Source of the DNA: Hyphomicrobiales bacterium
GTDB lineage: Bacteria; Pseudomonadota; Alphaproteobacteria; Rhizobiales; Rhizobiaceae
DNA length: 64,000 nucleotides
NCBI GenBank assembly: GCA_900467745.1
Contig: UBQW01000038.1
Location: 1 to 64,000, forward strand
Direction: 5' to 3'
Shown here: one piece after another, positions 59,950-64,000 of the stretch
How the letters are laid out: each line of letters begins with the position of its first letter
Position numbering within the stretch: the first letter of the stretch is position 1
Program-made: the position numbers and the translations under genes
Notes under the pieces: generated by a model
Databases searched by the model: none
Told to the model about the DNA's origin: nothing
What the model saw: only the letters and a program-made list of their open reading frames with translations

Positions 59950-60996
59950 ATGGAAGTTCGTGTTCAAAACCTACGCAAGGAATTCGATCGATTTCCGGCT
60001 CTGCATGACGTGTCGCTCGACATCCGCTCCGGCGAGCTGATCGCGCTGCTTGGTCCGTCGGGCTCTGGCAAAACGACCTTGCTCAGGCTCATCGCCGGGC
60101 TCGAAAGCCCGACAGATGGCCTGATCTATTTCGGCGACGAGGATGCATCGCGCAAGAGTGTTCAGGAGCGCAATATCGGCTTCGTGTTCCAGCATTACGC
60201 GCTGTTTCGTCACATGACGGTGCTCGACAATGTCGCCTTCGGCCTGAAGGTGCGCCATGCCTCGCGCCGCCCTCCAAAACACGAGATCCGCAGGCGGGCG
60301 CTGGAACTGCTCGACCTCGTCCAGCTTCCCGGCCTGGAAAAGCGCTACCCCGCACAGCTGTCAGGCGGCCAGCGGCAGCGCGTGGCGCTCGCGCGCGCAA
60401 TGGCGGTGGAACCCAACGTCCTGCTCCTTGACGAGCCGTTCGGCGCGCTCGACGCCCAGGTCCGCAAGGACCTTCGAAAATGGCTTCGTGAAATACACGA
60501 CAGGACCGGACACACGACCGTCTTCGTCACTCACGACCAGGACGAGGCCATGGAGCTCGCAGACCGTGTGGTCGTGATGAGCCAGGGCGCGATCGAACAG
60601 GTCGGCACACCAGACGACGTCTACGATCACCCCAATTCCCCCTTCGTCTTCGGCTTCGTCGGCCAGTCGAACTGTCTTGACGTCAAAGTATTAAACGGCG
60701 ACATCTGGTTCGACGGCCGAGCCCTCGGCATCCGCGCAGACGGCGAGGCAGATGGCGAGGCGAGCCTCTACTTTCGGCCGCACGACATCGAAATTCGCAA
60801 TGGCGACGGTTCCATTTCCGGCGTCGTGACGACCAGCCGCCGGGTTGCCGGCACCCGCCATGTCGAGGTCGATATAGGCCAAGGACATCCGCCGATCGAG
60901 CTTGAACTGCCACCGGCAGCTGCGGGCAGCCTTGCCCAAGGCGGAATTGCGTTTCGGCCCTCGCGCTGGAAACTGTTCAGATCTGCCAAGCGCTGA
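59950..60996 (+). CDS. cysA: Sulfate ABC importer ATPase CysA
   Basis: A 348-residue ATPase. Walker A GPSGSGKTT at about 35-43, Q-loop VFQHYALFRHMTV, signature LSGGQRQRVA, Walker B VLLLDEPFGALD and H-loop FVTHDQDEAM. The C-terminus has the TOBE-like sulfate domain ending FRPSRWKLF. It is the last gene of the sulfate operon; an intrinsic terminator follows 25 bases after the stop. Confidence 0.95.
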   Translation: MEVRVQNLRKEFDRFPALHDVSLDIRSGELIALLGPSGSGKTTLLRLIAGLESPTDGLIYFGDEDASRKSVQERNIGFVFQHYALFRHMTVLDNVAFGLKVRHASRRPPKHEIRRRALELLDLVQLPGLEKRYPAQLSGGQRQRVALARAMAVEPNVLLLDEPFGALDAQVRKDLRKWLREIHDRTGHTTVFVTHDQDEAMELADRVVVMSQGAIEQVGTPDDVYDHPNSPFVFGFVGQSNCLDVKVLNGDIWFDGRALGIRADGEADGEASLYFRPHDIEIRNGDGSISGVVTTSRRVAGTRHVEVDIGQGHPPIELELPPAAAGSLAQGGIAFRPSRWKLFRSAKR

Positions 60997-61020
60997 TCCG
61001 TAAAACTGTCCGGGACGGGG

Positions 61021-61044
61021 AGAACGGCAAATTGCCGTTCTTTT
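61021..61044 (+). terminator. Intrinsic terminator of sulfate operon
   Basis: AGAACGGC-AAATT-GCCGTTCT followed by TTT. Perfect eight-base stem. It lies 25 bases after the cysA stop. Confidence 0.82.
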
Positions 61045-61218
61045 CGTTTCCGCCCCCGTGCGGCCGACACCTTCAGGCAGGGCGAGCCATGAAAATCTGA
61101 CATGCGCTTCCGTTATCCCCATTGTCGTCAAGCTCAGCTTTAGAATTACGCCGTAGAATGATTGGGCTGTCGCTGCAGGCGATGGTGTGACCGCTGATCG
61201 CATTGAAAGACTTTGGCC

Positions 61219-62676
61219 ATGACAAGCATTGCTTCTGACTTCGACATTTTCGATCTGGCGCCGATTGCCATGTGGATCGAGGATTTCAGCGCAGTAGCAG
61301 CTCAGTTTTCAGACTGGAGACGGGCTGGCATCACCGATATCAGAAGCTTCCTGAACGAGGATGTGAACCGCGTCGCGGCCTGCTCGCAACGGATCCGGAT
61401 CTTGCGCGTCAACCAGAAGACGCTCGACCTTTTCGAAGCCGACAGCCAGGAGCATCTGACAGAAAACCTCTCTTCCATCTTCCGTGACGAGATGCTTCAA
61501 AGCCATGTCAACGAGCTTGCCTCCCTTTGGGACGGTAGCCTCGAATTTGACGGCAGCGCCGTCAATTACACACTTTCGGGTCGCCGCCTCGACATACAGC
61601 TGCGAGGGTCCGTCCTGCCCGGCCATGAAAAGACGCTCGGGCGGGTGCTGATCACCACCGAGGATGTCAGCGCGCGAGAGCACGCACGTCGTGCCGAACA
61701 GGAAAACCGTCTCTATGCCGAGGGTATTTTCGAACATTCGCCCGTGTCGCTATGGATCGAGGATTTCAGTCGCGTTAAAGCGTTGGTTGAAGACGTGCGC
61801 AGTCGCGGCATCGTTGATTTTCGTGTATTTACAGACGTCCATCCGGAATTCGTAATGCAATGCATGAGCGAGATCAGCGTGATCGACGTCAACAAGGCGA
61901 CACTTGATCTCTTCAGCGCGCCGGATCGCACCACCCTCCTCCATGGCATCGCAAACATTTTCCGTGACGAGATGGAAAAGACATTTCGCGAGCAATTGAT
62001 CGAGCTATGGAATGGCAATCTCTTTCACCAACGCGAGGTCATAAACTACGCGCTGGACGGTTCGGAGAGACATGTGCTCTTGCAGTTTTCGGTCTTCCCA
62101 GGCCACGAAAGCGACTGGTCACGCGTCCAAGTCGCCTTGACCGATATCACCGCCCGCAAGAAGGCCGAGGCCTATCTTGAATATCTCGGCAAGCATGACG
62201 TCCTCACCAAGCTGCACAACCGTGCTTTTTACATGGATGAGCTCAACCGCCTACAACGTAAGCCGCTGCGGCCGGTATCAGCCTTGATTATTGATCTCGA
62301 CGGATTGAAGGTCGCCAACGACCAACGAGGCCACGATGCAGGCGACGCGCTGCTGCGCCGTGTCGGCGAAGTCCTGAACGGCGCTGTGTCCATGCCGAAC
62401 CACGCAGCCCGCATCGGCGGCGACGAGTTCGCGGTTCTTATGCCCGGAGCCGACCGACAGGCAGCATTGGCCATGCTGGAGACTATTCAGGGGCTCCTCA
62501 AAATCAACAACCAGTTCTATTCCAATGCTCCACTCGACATTTCGGTCGGCCATGCCACCAGTGAAGAAGGCGAGACGATGGAAGCGATGGTCCGGCGCGC
62601 CGATCTGGCGATGTACGAACAAAAGCGGGCGCGTCGCGCGAACACCAGCTCCGCTCTGGCAAGGGCGAGCGCCTAG
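61219..62676 (+). CDS. Diguanylate cyclase with duplicated PAS-like sensor
   Basis: A 485-residue soluble protein. Two copies of a roughly 150-residue PAS-like module occupy residues 10-155 and 168-315; each holds LWIEDFS or MWIEDFS, a (R/D)VN(Q/K)xTLDLF segment, an FRDEM motif and PGHE. The GGDEF domain (320-475) starts HDVLTKLHNRAFY and has the exact GGDEF signature in RIGGDEFAVLMPG, so it should make cyclic di-GMP. The RxxD product-inhibition site before it is absent (SMPN). No membrane helix. ATG at 61219 is chosen over TTG 61213. The module may sense a small ligand. Confidence 0.9.
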   Translation: MTSIASDFDIFDLAPIAMWIEDFSAVAAQFSDWRRAGITDIRSFLNEDVNRVAACSQRIRILRVNQKTLDLFEADSQEHLTENLSSIFRDEMLQSHVNELASLWDGSLEFDGSAVNYTLSGRRLDIQLRGSVLPGHEKTLGRVLITTEDVSAREHARRAEQENRLYAEGIFEHSPVSLWIEDFSRVKALVEDVRSRGIVDFRVFTDVHPEFVMQCMSEISVIDVNKATLDLFSAPDRTTLLHGIANIFRDEMEKTFREQLIELWNGNLFHQREVINYALDGSERHVLLQFSVFPGHESDWSRVQVALTDITARKKAEAYLEYLGKHDVLTKLHNRAFYMDELNRLQRKPLRPVSALIIDLDGLKVANDQRGHDAGDALLRRVGEVLNGAVSMPNHAARIGGDEFAVLMPGADRQAALAMLETIQGLLKINNQFYSNAPLDISVGHATSEEGETMEAMVRRADLAMYEQKRARRANTSSALARASA

Positions 62677-63070
62677 GCTCAGGTCTTGCCATGGTGACAA
62701 GGTCTCGTTTGTTAAAGGTGCTGATCCTTAGGGCGGGTGAAGGCCTTCCAGATCAGAACACAGGGCTGCAGCACTGAGCGTCTAAGCGGCCGGCGGCACC
62801 CGACCAAGACGCAACGACCGCGAGCGGCCAAGGCAACTAGCAGGCACGCCCACGCCATCCGATCTCGTCTTTGCGAGACACAGTTCGCATGCCGGAAGAT
62901 ATGTTCGCAATTTGAACGTCGACCGACAAGTCAACGAAATACGAGACATAGCTTGGTCCTCGGCGATTGCGACCAGAGATCGGTTGATTGTACGCTGGCC
63001 GTCAAACGGCAGCGATGGTCTTTCGCAAAATTTCTGGTATCGTCGCTTCTTCTGTGGGGGAGTACGTGTG
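62677..63070. other. Gene-free stretch
   Basis: About 390 bases with no supported gene or hairpin. The open frames crossing it are Arg/Cys/His-rich in a way typical of non-coding GC-rich DNA. Confidence 0.4.
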
Positions 63071-63298
63071 ATGACGAGTTTGATCCCGGACGCGTTCTAC
63101 TGGGCGCGATCAAGCAAGCATGCAAGGGGACGAGCAACCATCGTTCAGGTCTCCACCATCTTCGGCAAAGAGCCTGACTACTGGACGCTCGCCGTTCCCG
63201 GATCCGACCAGCATCACATGGTCGACGACTTCGAGATCATCGCTCCGGTCGAGCTGTTTGATGCCGTTGCGGCGCAACTCAGGATCGCTGCTGAGTAG
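63071..63298 (+). CDS. Small hypothetical protein
   Basis: A 75-residue frame beginning MTSLIPDAFYWARSSKHARG. A GGGGGAG motif lies nine bases before the ATG at 63071. The C-terminal half, EPDYWTLAVPGSDQHHMVDDF, looks protein-like, with a final helix ELFDAVAAQLRIAAE. The frame is open upstream to 62912 without coding character. No family recognised. Confidence 0.45.
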   Translation: MTSLIPDAFYWARSSKHARGRATIVQVSTIFGKEPDYWTLAVPGSDQHHMVDDFEIIAPVELFDAVAAQLRIAAE

Positions 63299-64000
63299 GT
63301 CAGGCCCCTATTCGATGACGACCTCCTTCCCAATCGCAGCCAAGTCGCGGTTCTGCATTTACGCGATCGTTTACTGTTGCGTACTTCCCCGCCGATGATC
63401 AGTCCGCCTAGTCTTGCGGCACCTCGCATCAAGAATGGCAAGAGGAAAGCTATTGCGTGCTCAACTTCAATCGATCGCCGCCATATTCGCCCGGACTACA
63501 CTTCGATCTTGACGCCCGACGGTTTTGGCGCAGCAACTTCAAACGAGGCAAATCCGACTAGAGCCGCGGATCGTCGAAGGCCTCACCAAGATAGGCACCG
63601 ATCTGCAGTCCCGAAGATCGGGAGCTAATGGATAGTGACGGCACTCGCTGTGGGAGCTGATCTCGCCAACTTCTGTCACAACATACCAGCGTCGTCGTGA
63701 ACTCACCTTGTTTGCGGTCTGGGACGGCAACGGGTCCGAGCAGACACGAAGGTTAAACTGACGTCTACCGCCGTTGCCTACCACTACTGGCAAAGCGCCG
63801 CGGTCGCGCCGTCGCTGCAGCGTCTCGACTGACATTGACAGGTCGCCCTTGCAGTAAACACCGTCGGTCAAAGCATGGCTCTTTCTGGTTTAGCGTGGTT
63901 CGGACAAGTCCCCGGCGCCTCCTGCCTCGTTAGTCCAGGCGGACGGCGGGATCCCGTCGCATTGGTGGGTGCGACAGGCGTATGGCCCATATTTATCAGT
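63299..64000. other. Gene-poor window end
   Basis: About 700 bases with only one doubtful minus-strand frame (63539-63871). Codon use looks irregular, with many stop codons in all frames. It may be a degraded accessory region; I see no terminal repeats, tRNA or transposase remnant. Confidence 0.35.
63539..63871 (-). CDS. Doubtful hypothetical protein
   Basis: A 110-residue frame beginning MTDGVYCKGDLSMSVETLQRRRD. The first 75 residues look fairly protein-like (GNGGRRQFNLRVCSDPL, RRRWYVVTEVGEIS), the rest does not. No clear ribosome site. It is given only because the last 700 bases are otherwise empty; it may be a decayed gene. Confidence 0.22.
   Translation of the reverse strand: MTDGVYCKGDLSMSVETLQRRRDRGALPVVVGNGGRRQFNLRVCSDPLPSQTANKVSSRRRWYVVTEVGEISSHSECRHYPLAPDLRDCRSVPILVRPSTIRGSSRICLV

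Noticed and set aside
1..64000. tRNA, rRNA, CRISPR arrays, insertion sequences, prophage or replication genes
   Set aside because: None could be recognised by reading both strands; no array-like repeats or transposase motifs were seen.

Overview
The window looks like one replicon segment of a Rhizobiaceae bacterium (Rhizobium, Agrobacterium or Ensifer type). The evidence is GC-rich coding with sparse AT-rich promoter regions, a very high density of ABC importers each paired with a GntR, LacI or LysR regulator, a fused two-domain peptide-importer ATPase, a ThuA plus Gfo/Idh sugar locus, a thiol-peroxidase operon with oxyR, and an RNA with four CCTCCTCCC hairpin loops like the rhizobial 'cuckoo' RNAs. 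No rRNA, tRNA, insertion sequence, CRISPR array or replication gene was seen, so chromosome, chromid and megaplasmid cannot be told apart.

Layout. 0-4 kb: stress-type small genes (a GsiB/YsnF-like stress protein, an exonuclease III, a VOC protein, a DUF899 thioredoxin-like protein) around a roughly 700-base non-coding stretch. 4-20.3 kb: a large accessory locus. On the minus strand an oligopeptide-type importer (binding protein, two permeases) runs into a second binding-protein homologue with no signal peptide, a VOC protein and a 690-residue P-loop ATPase fused to an FGE/CLec-type domain. A sulfurtransferase gene also lies on the minus strand. On the plus strand lie the fused importer ATPase and, beyond a GntR regulator, a tight operon of racemase, cyclic amidohydrolase, DapA-like lyase, SDR and PatB/MalY C-S lyase. 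Three copies of one operator-like motif tie these units together. The set suggests uptake and breakdown of a sulfur-containing cyclic amide or hydantoin-like compound; the substrate is inferred, not shown.

20.5-25.2 kb: LysR regulator, PQQ-dependent membrane glucose-type dehydrogenase, a free-standing pqqA precursor gene and a YceI protein. 25.3-28.2 kb: Ldh2-family dehydrogenase, DapA-family deaminase and GntR regulator resembling part of a hydroxyproline pathway, with a perfect 18-base-arm palindrome in the promoter. 28.4-34.3 kb: ABC importer ending in a glycerophosphodiesterase, and a lytic transglycosylase. 34.5-43.4 kb: LacI and Gfo/Idh divergent from a sugar ABC importer with ThuA, then gabD. 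43.5-47.7 kb: the cuckoo-like RNA, an unknown protein and the ahpC-ahpF-oxyR operon with an OxyR-type site. 47.7-56.9 kb: SDR, LysR, guanine deaminase, 3-hydroxyisobutyrate-type dehydrogenase, glutaryl-CoA dehydrogenase, DUF4126, a disulfide oxidoreductase, DedA and a polyol dehydrogenase. 57.1-61 kb: sulfate importer Sbp-CysT-CysW-CysA. 61.2-62.7 kb: a diguanylate cyclase with a duplicated PAS-like sensor. The last 1.3 kb is gene-poor.

Sulfur recurs at several points (sulfurtransferase, C-S lyase, sulfate importer, thiol peroxidase), but only the 6-20 kb locus has sequence evidence for co-regulation.
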